Shown here: piece by piece, positions 16,240-24,940 of the stretch
How positions within the stretch are numbered: position 1 is the stretch's first letter
Layout: each line of letters begins with the position of its first letter
Origin: Paracoccaceae bacterium
GTDB taxonomy: Bacteria > Pseudomonadota > Alphaproteobacteria > Rhodobacterales > Rhodobacteraceae
Direction of reading: 5' to 3'
Length of the DNA stretch: 64,000 nt
Assembly (NCBI GenBank): GCA_020425085.1
Contig: JAGQRW010000018.1
Span: 124,001 to 188,000 of the forward strand
Translations under genes and position numbers: made by a program
Notes under the pieces: model-generated
Database searches by the model: none
What the model was told of the DNA's origin: nothing
What the model saw: only the letters and a program-made list of their open reading frames with translations

Positions 16240-18288
16240 ATGTCCTCCGATCCGTTGCTCCAGCCCTATCAGCTTAAGCACCTGACCCTGAAAAACCGCA
16301 TCATGACCACCAGTCATGAACCCGCCTATCCCGAAGACGGCATGCCGAAAGACCGCTACCGCGCCTATCACGCGGCCCGCGCCAAGGCGGGAATCGCCCT
16401 TACCATGACCGCCGGATCTGCGGCAGTGTCGCGCGACAGCCCCCCGGTTTTCAACAATATTCTGGCCTACAAGGATGAGGTGGTGCCGTGGATCCAGCGC
16501 CTGACAGATGCCTGTCACGAACATGGCGCGGCGGTGATGATCCAACTGACCCATCTCGGGCGGCGCACCGGCTGGAACAAGGGCGACTGGCTGCCGTCAA
16601 TCTCGGCCGGCCCAGACCGCGAACCGGCGCATCGGGCATTTCCGAAACTGGCCGAGGATTGGGACATTGCCCGCATCATAAGCGATTTCGCCGATGCCGC
16701 CGAGCGGATGCAGGCGGGTGGTATGGACGGCATTGAGCTGGAGGCTTACGGCCATCTGATTGATCAGTTCTGGTCGCCGAAAACCAACAGGCTTGATGGC
16801 AAGTATGGCGGCCAGGACCTTGAAAGCCGTATGCAATTCGGTCTGGATGTGATCGACGCAATCCGCCAGCGGGTGGGGCCTGAATTTGTCCTCGGGGTGC
16901 GTTTTACCGCCGATGAGACGATCGGCAAAACCGGTATCACTCCTGAAATCGGCCTGGCAATGGCGGAACGGCTGAAGGCCAGCGGGCAGGTTGATTTCCT
17001 GAACGTGATCCGCGGGCGCATCCACACTGATCCGGCGATGACCGATGTGATCCCGGTGCAGGGGATGAAATCGGCACCCCATCTGGATTTCGCCGGTTCG
17101 GTTCGCGCCGCCACCGGCATGCCGACCTTTCACGCCGCCCGCATCCCCGATGTGGCAACCGCCAGGCATGCGGTTGCGGCGGGTCTGCTTGACATGGTGG
17201 GGATGACGCGCGCGCACATGGCCGACCCGCAACTGGTGCAGAAGATCATCGAGGGACGCGAGGATGACATCCGCCCCTGCGTCGGGGCCACCTATTGCCT
17301 TGATCGGATCTATCAGGCGGGCGAGGCGCTCTGTCTGCACAACGCCGCCACCGGGCGCGAGTTGACCATGCCGCATGTCATCCCACCGGCGATTGCCAAA
17401 AAGAAGGTGGTCATCATCGGCGCCGGCCCCGGCGGGCTGGAGGCGGCAAGGGTGGCCGCCGAACGCGGCCATGATGTGGTGGTGTTCGAGGCGGCCTCCG
17501 ATCCCGGCGGGCAGATCCGCCTGACTGTCCAGAATCCAAGACGCCGCGAGATGATCGGTATTGTTGATTGGCGCATGTCGCAATGCGCTGCGCGCGATGT
17601 CGATTTTCGCTTCAACACATGGGCGGAAGTACCGGATGTTACGGCGGAAAACCCGGATGTGGTAATCGTTGCCACCGGCGGTATGCCGGCGATGCGGCTA
17701 TATGAGACCGACGAGGAACAGGATCTGGCGGTCAGTTCCTGGGACATCATTTCGGGTGCGGTGAAACCCGGTCGCAATGTGCTGATCTATGACGAAAGCG
17801 GCGATCATCCGGCGTTGCAGGCGGCGGAGGTTGCCGCCAATGATGGTGCAAGGGTCGAGGTGATGACACCGGACCGGGTGTTTTCCCCCGATATCATGGC
17901 GATGAATCTGGTGCCTTACATGCGGGCGTTGCAGGACAAGGATGTTGTTTTCACCGTCACCCGGCGGCTGCTGGATATTGGCCAGAACGGCAACCGGCTG
18001 ATTGCAACCATCGGCACCGATTATTCCGACCTTCAGGAAGCGGTCGAATACGATCAGATCATCCTCAATTACGGCACCCTGCCGCTGGCCGATCTATATT
18101 TCGATCTGAAACCCCATTCGGTCAATCTGGGCGAGGTTGACCATGACGCGCTGATTGCCGGCAGGGCGCAAACCGTCGCTAGCAATCCGGCGGGTCGTTT
18201 CCGTCTGTTTCGCATCGGCGATGCGGTGGCAGCAAGAAATACCCACGCGGCGATCTATGACGCATTGCGGCTGCTCAAGGATATCTGA
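16240..18288 (+). CDS. NADH:flavin oxidoreductase of the TMADH / DgcA / StcD (N-methylproline or dimethylglycine demethylase) type
   Basis: A 682-residue three-domain flavoprotein. Residues 1-340 form an old-yellow-enzyme FMN barrel (LKNRIMTTSHEPAY near the start, IQLTHLGRR, ELEAYGHLIDQFWSPKTNRL). A cysteine cluster follows, then a nucleotide-binding domain with GAGPGG at 394-399 and a second Rossmann region. Relatives remove methyl groups oxidatively from trimethylamine, dimethylglycine or N-methylproline. The iron-sulfur segment reads CVGATYC then C365: Cys347, Cys353 and Cys365 align with trimethylamine dehydrogenase, but its second cysteine is Ala350. ATG 16240 follows GGGAG. It is co-transcribed with mttB2. 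The exact amine is unknown. Confidence 0.85.
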   Translation: MSSDPLLQPYQLKHLTLKNRIMTTSHEPAYPEDGMPKDRYRAYHAARAKAGIALTMTAGSAAVSRDSPPVFNNILAYKDEVVPWIQRLTDACHEHGAAVMIQLTHLGRRTGWNKGDWLPSISAGPDREPAHRAFPKLAEDWDIARIISDFADAAERMQAGGMDGIELEAYGHLIDQFWSPKTNRLDGKYGGQDLESRMQFGLDVIDAIRQRVGPEFVLGVRFTADETIGKTGITPEIGLAMAERLKASGQVDFLNVIRGRIHTDPAMTDVIPVQGMKSAPHLDFAGSVRAATGMPTFHAARIPDVATARHAVAAGLLDMVGMTRAHMADPQLVQKIIEGREDDIRPCVGATYCLDRIYQAGEALCLHNAATGRELTMPHVIPPAIAKKKVVIIGAGPGGLEAARVAAERGHDVVVFEAASDPGGQIRLTVQNPRRREMIGIVDWRMSQCAARDVDFRFNTWAEVPDVTAENPDVVIVATGGMPAMRLYETDEEQDLAVSSWDIISGAVKPGRNVLIYDESGDHPALQAAEVAANDGARVEVMTPDRVFSPDIMAMNLVPYMRALQDKDVVFTVTRRLLDIGQNGNRLIATIGTDYSDLQEAVEYDQIILNYGTLPLADLYFDLKPHSVNLGEVDHDALIAGRAQTVASNPAGRFRLFRIGDAVAARNTHAAIYDALRLLKDI

Positions 18289-18358
18289 AGCGGCAATGGG
18301 ATCGGTCGGCGGGTATGGGTAAAAAGCCGTGTTGCGGTCGTTGATGCCGTTGGCGGAA

Positions 18359-18414
18359 GGGGGCGCTGCCCCCTCGCTTGCGCTCACCCCCGGAGTATTT
18401 TGGCAACAAAGAAA
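18359..18414. repeat. Dispersed intergenic element, copy B (forward orientation)
   Basis: A hairpin GGGGGC GCT GCCCCC (18359-18373) is followed by CCCCGGAGTATTTTGGCAAC and then AAAGAAA (18388-18414). It lies between convergent gene ends. Same layout as copy A but inverted; copies C-E share the GAGTATTT core. Confidence 0.6.
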
Positions 18415-18438
18415 TCACCAGGCCGCGGGGGGTCCGGT

Positions 18439-18684
18439 TCAGCCGCCTTGCATATAGGGCATCAGGATGACCTCGCTGTCGGCCTGGACCGGGGTGAACC
18501 AGCTTTCGCGGATGATCACGCCGTCGATGGCCAGCGAAACACCACGGTCGATTTCCGGGCCGAGGCCGGGATAGTCGCGCTTCAGCGCCTCCAGCACCTC
18601 GCGGAAGTTTTTCGCCTTGACCTCAACTTCGGCCATGCCGTCGGTGGCGCTGCGCAGGCTGCCCCAGATGCTGACCTTGACCAT
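18439..18684 (-). CDS. MoaD/ThiS-family small beta-grasp protein
   Basis: An 81-residue ubiquitin-like protein ending in MQGG, the di-glycine tail that carries thiocarboxylate sulfur in MoaD and ThiS. The opening VKVSIWGSLRSATDG and the GVIIRESWFTPVQADSEVILMPYMQGG end fit the fold. It is the last gene of the apparent operon, starting two bases after the molybdopterin-binding hydroxylase subunit stop. This placement suggests a role in maturing or sulfurating that enzyme's cofactor rather than general molybdopterin synthesis. No MoaE or ThiF-type partner adjoins. Function is inferred from fold and position. Confidence 0.75.
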   Translation of the reverse strand: MVKVSIWGSLRSATDGMAEVEVKAKNFREVLEALKRDYPGLGPEIDRGVSLAIDGVIIRESWFTPVQADSEVILMPYMQGG

Positions 18685-18686
18685 GA

Positions 18687-20933
18687 CTAGTTCCCGGCGG
18701 ATTTGATCGCCGCGAGGATTTTCGGGGGTGACATCGGCAGTTCCTGCATCCGCACACCGATGGTGCGCGATACCGCGTTGGAGATGGCGGCAAGCGGCGG
18801 CACGATCGAGGTTTCCCCGACCCCCCGGACACCGTAGGGGTGGCCCGGATTGGGGATTTCCAGGATCACCGTGTCGATCTTTGGCAAATCCGAGGCGACG
18901 GGTATGCGGTAATCGAGGAACCCGGCGTTTTGCAAGCGCCCGTCCTTGCCGTAGATATATTCCTCGTTCAGCGCCCAGCCGATGCCTTGTGCGGCACCGC
19001 CCTGCATCTGGCCTTCGACGAAATCCGGGTGGATGGCGCGGCCTGCGTCCTGAAACACCGTATAGCGCAAGATGGTGGTAAAGCCGGTTTCGGGATCCAC
19101 TTCGAGGTCACACAGATGCACGCCAAAGCTGACGCCCGCACCTTCGGCGTTGACCTCATGGTGGCCAGAGATCGGGCCGCCGGTATTGGGGCTTTGCCGG
19201 GCGATTTCTGCCAGTGACATCGGCTGGTGGCTGCCGGCATTGGGGCCGGCCGGTTTGGCGTGGCCGTCCTCCCAGATCACCGCATCTTCGTCGATATCCC
19301 AGACCCGGGCGGCGCGGCGGCACATTTCGCCTATGGCGGCGCGGGCGGCCTTGATGGTGGCAAGGCCAACCGCGAAGGTCACGCGCGAGCCGTCGGTCAC
19401 ATCGTTATGGCCAAGCGAGTTGGTGTCGGCGACGATGGTTCTGACCTTGTCGTATGGCACCCCGAGTTCTTCGGCTGCCATCATCGAGATGGAAACGCGT
19501 GAGCCGCCGATATCCGGATTGCCCTCGGTCACGCCGATGGTGCCGTCGAAATTGACGTTGAGCGATACCGAGGTATTGCCGCCGAAATTGAACCAGAAGC
19601 CGCAGGAAAGGCCGCGACCCTGATTGGGGCCGAGGGGGGCGGTGTAATGCGGGTGCGCCTTGGCGGCCTTCAGTGTGGCCAGCAGGCCGATATCGTCAAA
19701 GGTCGGCCCGTAAGAGGATTTGGTGCCTTTGCTGGCGGCGTTCAGCAGCCGTACCTCAAGCGGGTCGAGGCCGAATTCCTGGCAGAGTTCATCGACCACG
19801 GATTCCACCGCATAGATCGCCATCGGCGCACCAGGGGCGCGATAGGCGGCCTGGCGCGGGCGGTTGGTCATGACGTTGACGGCCCGGGTTCTGACCGCCG
19901 ACAGATCATAGACGGCAAAGGCCGACTGGGCGCCGGGAAAGATGGTAAGGCAGGGAAACGCGCCGCCCTGATAGCGCAGGAATGCCTCGCCGGCGGTGAT
20001 GCGGCCGTCCCTGGTCATGCCGATCCGGACATCGGTCACTGAGGAAACCGTGGGGCCGGTGGCCTTGAACACCTCGTCCCTGCTCATGGTCATCTTGACC
20101 GGCCGGCCGGCCTTTTTCGACAGCATCAGCGCAATCGGTTCGATGAAAACCGTGGTCTTGCCGCCGAAACCGCCGCCGATCTCGCTGGAGGTGACGCGCA
20201 GGCGGCTTTCCTCCATGCCGATGATCTCGGCGCAGAGGGTGCGCACGAAATACTGACCCTGGGTGCAGCACCAGAGGTCGCCTTGCCCGTCCGGCCCCAT
20301 CGAGGCAAGGCAGGCATGCGGTTCGATATAACCCTGATGGGTGGCGGCGGTGCGAAAGCTGCGGCTGATGATCTTGTCGGCCTTGGCGAAACCGGCATCC
20401 AGATCGCCATGGCCGAATTCGCACCAGTTGGTGCAGTTGTCATTGTAACCTTTTGGAACCTTGTTGCCGCGCCGCCCGGCCTGGATGACCGGCGCACCGG
20501 CGGCCAGCGCGTCGTCGATTTCAACCGCGTGCGGCAGAACCTCGTATTCCACCTGGATCAGTTTCAGCGCGCGCCGGGCGGCGGCGCGGCTGGTGGCGGC
20601 GATGGCGACCACGCCGTGGCCATCGTAAAGCACCTTGTCGCGGGCGATGCAGGCGTCGATCACATCCTGAGTATCATCGCCAAGGCCCTGAACGAAATCG
20701 GCGGCGGTGACGACGGCCTTGACCTCGGACATTGCTTCGGCGCGGCTGGTGTCGATGGATTTGATGTTGGCATGCGCATGTGGTGCGCGCAGCATGGCGG
20801 CATAAAGCATGCCGGGGGCGGTGATGTCAGCGCCATAAAGGGCACGGCCGGTCACCTTGTCGATGCCATCCGGCCGCGGCTGGCGCGTGCCGATGATCTT
20901 GAAATCGCGTTTTTGATATTCATCCAGCGCCAT
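18687..20933 (-). CDS. Molybdopterin-binding large subunit of a xanthine dehydrogenase-family hydroxylase
   Basis: A 748-residue catalytic subunit of a three-subunit molybdenum hydroxylase (CoxL/XdhB/HcrA family). Seen are the N-terminal TGRALYGADITAPGMLYAAMLRAPHAHA domain, the molybdopterin loop SSEIGGGFGGKTTVFIEP, AAYRAPGAPMAIYAVES near the active site, and GVRGVGETSIVPPLAAISNAV, whose Glu is the catalytic base. The AYxCSFR loop of form I CO dehydrogenase is absent, so it is not a classical CO dehydrogenase. The 2Fe-2S and FAD subunits are encoded immediately upstream. The substrate is probably an aromatic heterocycle, aldehyde or CoA ester brought in by the TRAP system; this is inferred from context. 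Confidence 0.88.
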   Translation of the reverse strand: MALDEYQKRDFKIIGTRQPRPDGIDKVTGRALYGADITAPGMLYAAMLRAPHAHANIKSIDTSRAEAMSEVKAVVTAADFVQGLGDDTQDVIDACIARDKVLYDGHGVVAIAATSRAAARRALKLIQVEYEVLPHAVEIDDALAAGAPVIQAGRRGNKVPKGYNDNCTNWCEFGHGDLDAGFAKADKIISRSFRTAATHQGYIEPHACLASMGPDGQGDLWCCTQGQYFVRTLCAEIIGMEESRLRVTSSEIGGGFGGKTTVFIEPIALMLSKKAGRPVKMTMSRDEVFKATGPTVSSVTDVRIGMTRDGRITAGEAFLRYQGGAFPCLTIFPGAQSAFAVYDLSAVRTRAVNVMTNRPRQAAYRAPGAPMAIYAVESVVDELCQEFGLDPLEVRLLNAASKGTKSSYGPTFDDIGLLATLKAAKAHPHYTAPLGPNQGRGLSCGFWFNFGGNTSVSLNVNFDGTIGVTEGNPDIGGSRVSISMMAAEELGVPYDKVRTIVADTNSLGHNDVTDGSRVTFAVGLATIKAARAAIGEMCRRAARVWDIDEDAVIWEDGHAKPAGPNAGSHQPMSLAEIARQSPNTGGPISGHHEVNAEGAGVSFGVHLCDLEVDPETGFTTILRYTVFQDAGRAIHPDFVEGQMQGGAAQGIGWALNEEYIYGKDGRLQNAGFLDYRIPVASDLPKIDTVILEIPNPGHPYGVRGVGETSIVPPLAAISNAVSRTIGVRMQELPMSPPKILAAIKSAGN

Positions 20934-20936
20934 GGT

Positions 20937-21413
20937 TCAGACCTTTCGCATTTCAGCGGCGGCGTCGATCACCGCGTTGATGATCTTGTCATAGCCGGTG
21001 CAGCGGCAAAGATTGCCTGCCAGCCAGTAGCGCACCTCGGTCTCACTCGGATCAGGGTTCTTTTCCAAGAGCGATTTGGCGGCGATCAGGATGCCGGGGG
21101 TGCAGATACCGCATTGCAGCGCCGCGTGATCCAGAAATTTCTGTTGCAGGACATGCAGCTTTTCGCCGCTTGCCATGCCTTCGATGGTGGCGATTTCCGC
21201 CCCATCGGCCTCGGCCCCCAGCACCAGACAGGAACAGACCAATCGCCCGTTCAGCGTGACGCTGCAGGCGCCGCAATCACCAGAGGCACAGCCTTCCTTG
21301 GCCCCGGTCAGGTTGAGGTGGTCGCGCAGCACGTCCAGCAGGGTTTCCTCGGCATCACACAGGAATTCCGCCTCGTCGCCATTGATGCGGGTGGTTACAT
21401 GGATCTTGCTCAT
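20937..21413 (-). CDS. 2Fe-2S subunit of the molybdenum hydroxylase
   Basis: A 158-residue iron-sulfur subunit. The plant-type ferredoxin cluster uses Cys42, Cys47, Cys50 and Cys60/62 (GCASGDCGACSV and CSC). The C-terminal four-helix cluster uses Cys101, Cys104, Cys136 and Cys138 (QCGICTPG and LCRCTGY). It passes electrons from the molybdenum centre to the FAD subunit. Its start overlaps the FAD-subunit stop by four bases and the large subunit begins three bases after its own stop, so the three subunits are tightly co-translated. Confidence 0.92.
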   Translation of the reverse strand: MSKIHVTTRINGDEAEFLCDAEETLLDVLRDHLNLTGAKEGCASGDCGACSVTLNGRLVCSCLVLGAEADGAEIATIEGMASGEKLHVLQQKFLDHAALQCGICTPGILIAAKSLLEKNPDPSETEVRYWLAGNLCRCTGYDKIINAVIDAAAEMRKV

Positions 21414-22273
21414 AAGCTGCCTCCGGCGCGTTGACAGGCGATGCGTGCGGCGCGCCCGGCCAGAACGGCGACAACATCGCGGCGAAATTCAATGGTGCCG
21501 CGCTTGTCGTCGATCGGCTTGCAGGCATCCGAACACGCCTTGCCAAGGGCGGCAAGTGTGGCGTCGTCGGGCTTGTGGCCGATCAGGGCTTTTGCCGCCT
21601 CGGAAACCAGCAAGACCGTCGGGGCAACCGCACCAAGCGCGACGCGCGCCTCGGTGATGATGCCTTTGCTATCCAACGTCAGGCTGACGCCCGCCGAACA
21701 GACGGCGATATCCATTTCAGTACGCGGAATGAACCTGAGATAAGCGTCCGAGGCGCGATCAGGGCGCTTGGGCAGGTAGATAGAGGTGATGAATTCCCCC
21801 GCCTCAAGCGAGGTCTTGCCCACACCGCGCGGGATATCCAGAACCGCAACATTGCGTTCCCCCCTTGGGCCGACAATTCGTGCCACCGCATCGGCGGCAA
21901 CCAGCGCCGGCACGCTGTCAGCGGCGGGTGAGGCGTTGCAAAGGTTGCCCGCCATGGTGCAACGCCCCTGCACCTGGGTCGAGCCGATAAGTTCAACAGC
22001 CTCGACCACGCCGGGCCACATGGCGACAACCCCGGCATGTTCGCCAAGTTCAGCGCCTGATACGGCGGCACCGATGCGATAGCCGCCACCTTCGGCGGTG
22101 ATGTCGCGGATGCCGTTGATTTTCTTGATGTCCACCAGCAGATCGGGGGCGATCATTCCGGCCCTGATCTGCACCAGAAGATCGGTGCCACCGGCCAGCA
22201 CGCGGGCGGCCTTGGGGTTGCTGGCCAGAAGCCTTGCGGCCTCCTCGGTGGTTGTGGGGGCGGCGTATTGCAT
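21410..22273 (-). CDS. FAD-binding medium subunit of the molybdenum hydroxylase
   Basis: A 287-residue CoxM/XdhC-type FAD subunit. The two flavin loops are visible as LAGGTDLLVQIRAG near residue 27 and STQVQGRCTMAGNLCNASPAADS near residue 100. The C-terminal CO dehydrogenase flavoprotein domain includes EFRRDVVAVLAGRA. The start MQYAAPTTTEEA at 22273 has GGGAG six bases upstream; a longer frame reaching 22345 lacks support. It is first of the three subunit genes, 124 bases downstream of the MetE-like gene. Confidence 0.9.
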   Translation of the reverse strand: MQYAAPTTTEEAARLLASNPKAARVLAGGTDLLVQIRAGMIAPDLLVDIKKINGIRDITAEGGGYRIGAAVSGAELGEHAGVVAMWPGVVEAVELIGSTQVQGRCTMAGNLCNASPAADSVPALVAADAVARIVGPRGERNVAVLDIPRGVGKTSLEAGEFITSIYLPKRPDRASDAYLRFIPRTEMDIAVCSAGVSLTLDSKGIITEARVALGAVAPTVLLVSEAAKALIGHKPDDATLAALGKACSDACKPIDDKRGTIEFRRDVVAVLAGRAARIACQRAGGSL

Positions 22274-22397
22274 GAAAACTCCCGAGCGGTGCACATTTTG
22301 CATCGATTCCCGGCAAAGCATGAAGAGTTGAAGGCGAGAATTCAAGCGGTGTTTGGCCGGATGCCGCCGTTGCCCCGGATCGGCGGCAATCGCAGCT

Positions 22398-23513
22398 TCA
22401 GACCTCGCCCCAGATCGCTTCGGCGGTTTTCACCACCAGTTCCAGTTTGCGGCGCTGATCGTCTTCGGTGATGGCGTTGCCCTCTTCGGTCGAGGCGAAA
22501 CCGCATTGCGGGGCGATTCCCATCTGGTCCAGATCGGCGAACTTTGCCGCCTCGTCGAACTTGCGGCGAAGCGCGTCAATGGTTTCCAGTTCCGGTGTCT
22601 TGGTGGTGATAAAGCCCGGCAGCACCCGTTGCCTGCCCTTGGCCAGGTATTTCAGCGGTTCAAGCCCGCCAGCCCGGTCGGTGTCGTATTCCATGAAAAA
22701 CACATCCACCCCGGTCCGGTTGAACACGGTATCGGCAACCAGATCATAGGCCCCCTCGGCGGCATGGGTGGAACGGAAATTGCCACGGCACATGTGCATG
22801 GCGATCAACATGTCCTTGGGGCGGTCCTTGATCGCCTTATGCATCATCCAGGCATAACGCTCAATCAGCTTGTCCGGGTCCATGCCCGCCGCCTGCTTGT
22901 CGGTGCGATGCTTGGGATCACACAGATAGGCGAAAAAGATATCGTCCATTTGCAAATATCGGCAACCGGCCGCATAAAAGGCGGCCACCGCTTTTTTGTA
23001 GGTGGCGGCGATGTCGGCGAACAGCACATCCTGATCCTGGTATTCCGGCGGCGCGATATCGGCAGGCGCGGTGCGGAAATGGCAGCAACTTGGTCCGGGG
23101 ATCGAGATTTTCGGCATCATGCGGGTATTGGCGGCGACGAACCTGAAATGCGCCAGCATCGGGTGATCGTCGGGGAAATCCAGCCGCCGGCTGATGGTCG
23201 GAAAGATCGGTCGCAGCTTGACCCCGGCAAACGCCACACCTTCGTCACGCTCCACCAGATCCATGCCATCCAGCATGCCCATGAAATCATAGTGCCAGAA
23301 CGACCGCCGCGCCTCGCCGTCGGTGACCGCCTTCAGGCCGATATCTTCCTGCATGCGTATCAGGTCAGGGATCGCCATATCCTCGATTTCGGTCAGTTCG
23401 GCACGGGTGATGGTCTTGTCGGTGAAATGGCTGTGGCGGGCGGCGGCAACGGCGGCAGGGCGCAACAGGCTGCCAACATGATCGGCGCGAAACGGCGGGG
23501 TGGGCAGCGGCAT
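22398..23513 (-). CDS. Cobalamin-independent methionine synthase II family (MetE C-terminal-like) protein
   Basis: A 371-residue single-domain homologue of the catalytic half of MetE, the YxjG/'methionine synthase II' group. Zinc ligands are recognisable as the His and Cys in LIAMHMCRGN, the Glu in VFFMEYDTDRAGG and the Cys in APQCGFAS. ADHVGSLLRP at the N-terminus is typical. Family members transfer methyl groups to homocysteine or related thiols or act on other methyl donors, but many have no known substrate. Placement between a TRAP transporter and a molybdenum hydroxylase, close to a demethylase operon, suggests it handles a methyl group of the imported compound rather than bulk methionine synthesis. 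Confidence 0.82.
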   Translation of the reverse strand: MPLPTPPFRADHVGSLLRPAAVAAARHSHFTDKTITRAELTEIEDMAIPDLIRMQEDIGLKAVTDGEARRSFWHYDFMGMLDGMDLVERDEGVAFAGVKLRPIFPTISRRLDFPDDHPMLAHFRFVAANTRMMPKISIPGPSCCHFRTAPADIAPPEYQDQDVLFADIAATYKKAVAAFYAAGCRYLQMDDIFFAYLCDPKHRTDKQAAGMDPDKLIERYAWMMHKAIKDRPKDMLIAMHMCRGNFRSTHAAEGAYDLVADTVFNRTGVDVFFMEYDTDRAGGLEPLKYLAKGRQRVLPGFITTKTPELETIDALRRKFDEAAKFADLDQMGIAPQCGFASTEEGNAITEDDQRRKLELVVKTAEAIWGEV

Positions 23514-23584
23514 CGGGTTTTTCCTGGGTCAGCGTTTGGCAATCTCAAACTAGCGCAAACGATGTCCGGTCTGTCAAGTGGCTG

Positions 23585-24940
23585 CTATCCGCTCAGAACC
23601 CGTGGCAGCCATAGCGTGATCGTCGGAAATGCCACCAGAATCGACACCCTGACCAGTTCGGCAACGAAAAACGGTATCACTCCGATGAAGGTCTCCTTCA
23701 TCGGTACATCCTTGGCCATGGCGGAAATCACGAACACGTTCATGCCCACCGGCGGCGTGATCAGGCCAAGCTCCACCACAATCAGCGCCAGTATCCCGAA
23801 CCAGATCTTCAGTTCCTCGCTGGTCATGCCATAGCCGGCATTGGCGGCATCAACAAAGTCGCCGCCGTTGATTTCCACCAGCACCGGCCAGAAAAACGGC
23901 ACCGCCAGCAGGATCATCGAAAGGCTGTCCATCAGCATGCCGAGAAAGATCAGCGCGGCCAGAAGGATGATCATGATCACCATCGGTGACAGGCCGGAAT
24001 TGGCCATCCATTCGGCCATCGCCTGCGGAACCCCGCCGCGCGACATGAAGATTTTCAGCATCTCGGCCCCAAGCAGGATCAGATAGATCATGCCGGTGGT
24101 CTTGGCGGTATCCAGCAGGGCATCCTTCATCTCGGCGATCTTCACGAATCCGCGCAAGGTGCCATAGACCCAGACCAGGAACACCCCGATGGCCGCCGCC
24201 GGGGTCGGGTTGAAATAGCCGAAATAGATGCCTCCGATCACCAGCCCGAAAATCACCGCCACCGGAATGACGTTCAGCGTCGCATCCAGAAACTCGGCCC
24301 GGTCCGCCAGCCTGCCGGCCGGTCCGGCATCGGGGCGGATACGCACATAAATGGCGATGGTCAGGAGGAACAGGATCACGGCAATGATGCCGGGGATCAT
24401 CGCCGCCATGAACATGGTGACGATGTTGGCCTCGACGATCACCGCATAGATCACCAGGACCACCGAGGGCGGGATCAGGATGCCCAGAACCCCGCCCGCC
24501 GCCAGTGTGCCGGTGGCCAGACTGTCGGCGTATTTGTATCGCTTCAATTCAGGCAGCGCCACCTGACCCATGGTCGAGGCAGTAGCCAGTGATGAGCCGC
24601 AGACCGCACCAAATCCGGCACAGGCGGCAATCGCGCTCATGGCGACGCCACCGCGCATCCATCCCAGCCAGACCGATGCGGCGCGAAACAGCGCCGTTGA
24701 CAGGCCCGCCTTGGTGGAAATGTTGCCCATCAGCACGAACATCGGCACCACGCTCAGGTCGTAGGTCGAAAACTGTCCATAGGCCAGCGTCTTCAACTGG
24801 CTGAAAAAGATGTCCGGCCCGTTCAGGATGGTAACCCCGACCCCGCCAACCAGTATCATCGAATAGGCGATCGGCATTCTGAGGCCGATAAGCAGCACCA
24901 GGACACCGAGGCCCGCAAAACCGATCAGTAGGGAGTCCAT
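23585..24940 (-). CDS. TRAP transporter large permease subunit (DctM)
   Basis: A 451-residue membrane protein with about 12 hydrophobic segments, the ion-coupled channel of a tripartite ATP-independent periplasmic transporter. Characteristic stretches are GLRMPIAYSMILVGGVG, FVLMGNISTKAGLS, GGVLGILIPPSVVLVIYAVI and LGLITPPVGMNVFVISA. Its start abuts the DctQ stop. The MetE-like gene begins 71 bases after its stop on the same strand. TRAP systems import carboxylates and other small organic acids; the cargo here is not predictable from this subunit. Confidence 0.92.
   Translation of the reverse strand: MDSLLIGFAGLGVLVLLIGLRMPIAYSMILVGGVGVTILNGPDIFFSQLKTLAYGQFSTYDLSVVPMFVLMGNISTKAGLSTALFRAASVWLGWMRGGVAMSAIAACAGFGAVCGSSLATASTMGQVALPELKRYKYADSLATGTLAAGGVLGILIPPSVVLVIYAVIVEANIVTMFMAAMIPGIIAVILFLLTIAIYVRIRPDAGPAGRLADRAEFLDATLNVIPVAVIFGLVIGGIYFGYFNPTPAAAIGVFLVWVYGTLRGFVKIAEMKDALLDTAKTTGMIYLILLGAEMLKIFMSRGGVPQAMAEWMANSGLSPMVIMIILLAALIFLGMLMDSLSMILLAVPFFWPVLVEINGGDFVDAANAGYGMTSEELKIWFGILALIVVELGLITPPVGMNVFVISAMAKDVPMKETFIGVIPFFVAELVRVSILVAFPTITLWLPRVLSG

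Noticed and set aside
18687-21413. Form I carbon monoxide dehydrogenase
   Set aside because: The large subunit lacks the AYxCSFR active-site loop, so only membership of the wider hydroxylase family is supported.
20283-21434. 383-codon plus-strand frame opposite the molybdenum hydroxylase genes
   Set aside because: It is fully antisense to recognised catalytic and iron-sulfur subunits and has no known family.
22353-23834. Long plus-strand frame opposite the MetE-like gene
   Set aside because: It has no family resemblance, overlaps two clear minus-strand genes and has low-complexity composition typical of an antisense shadow in GC-rich DNA.
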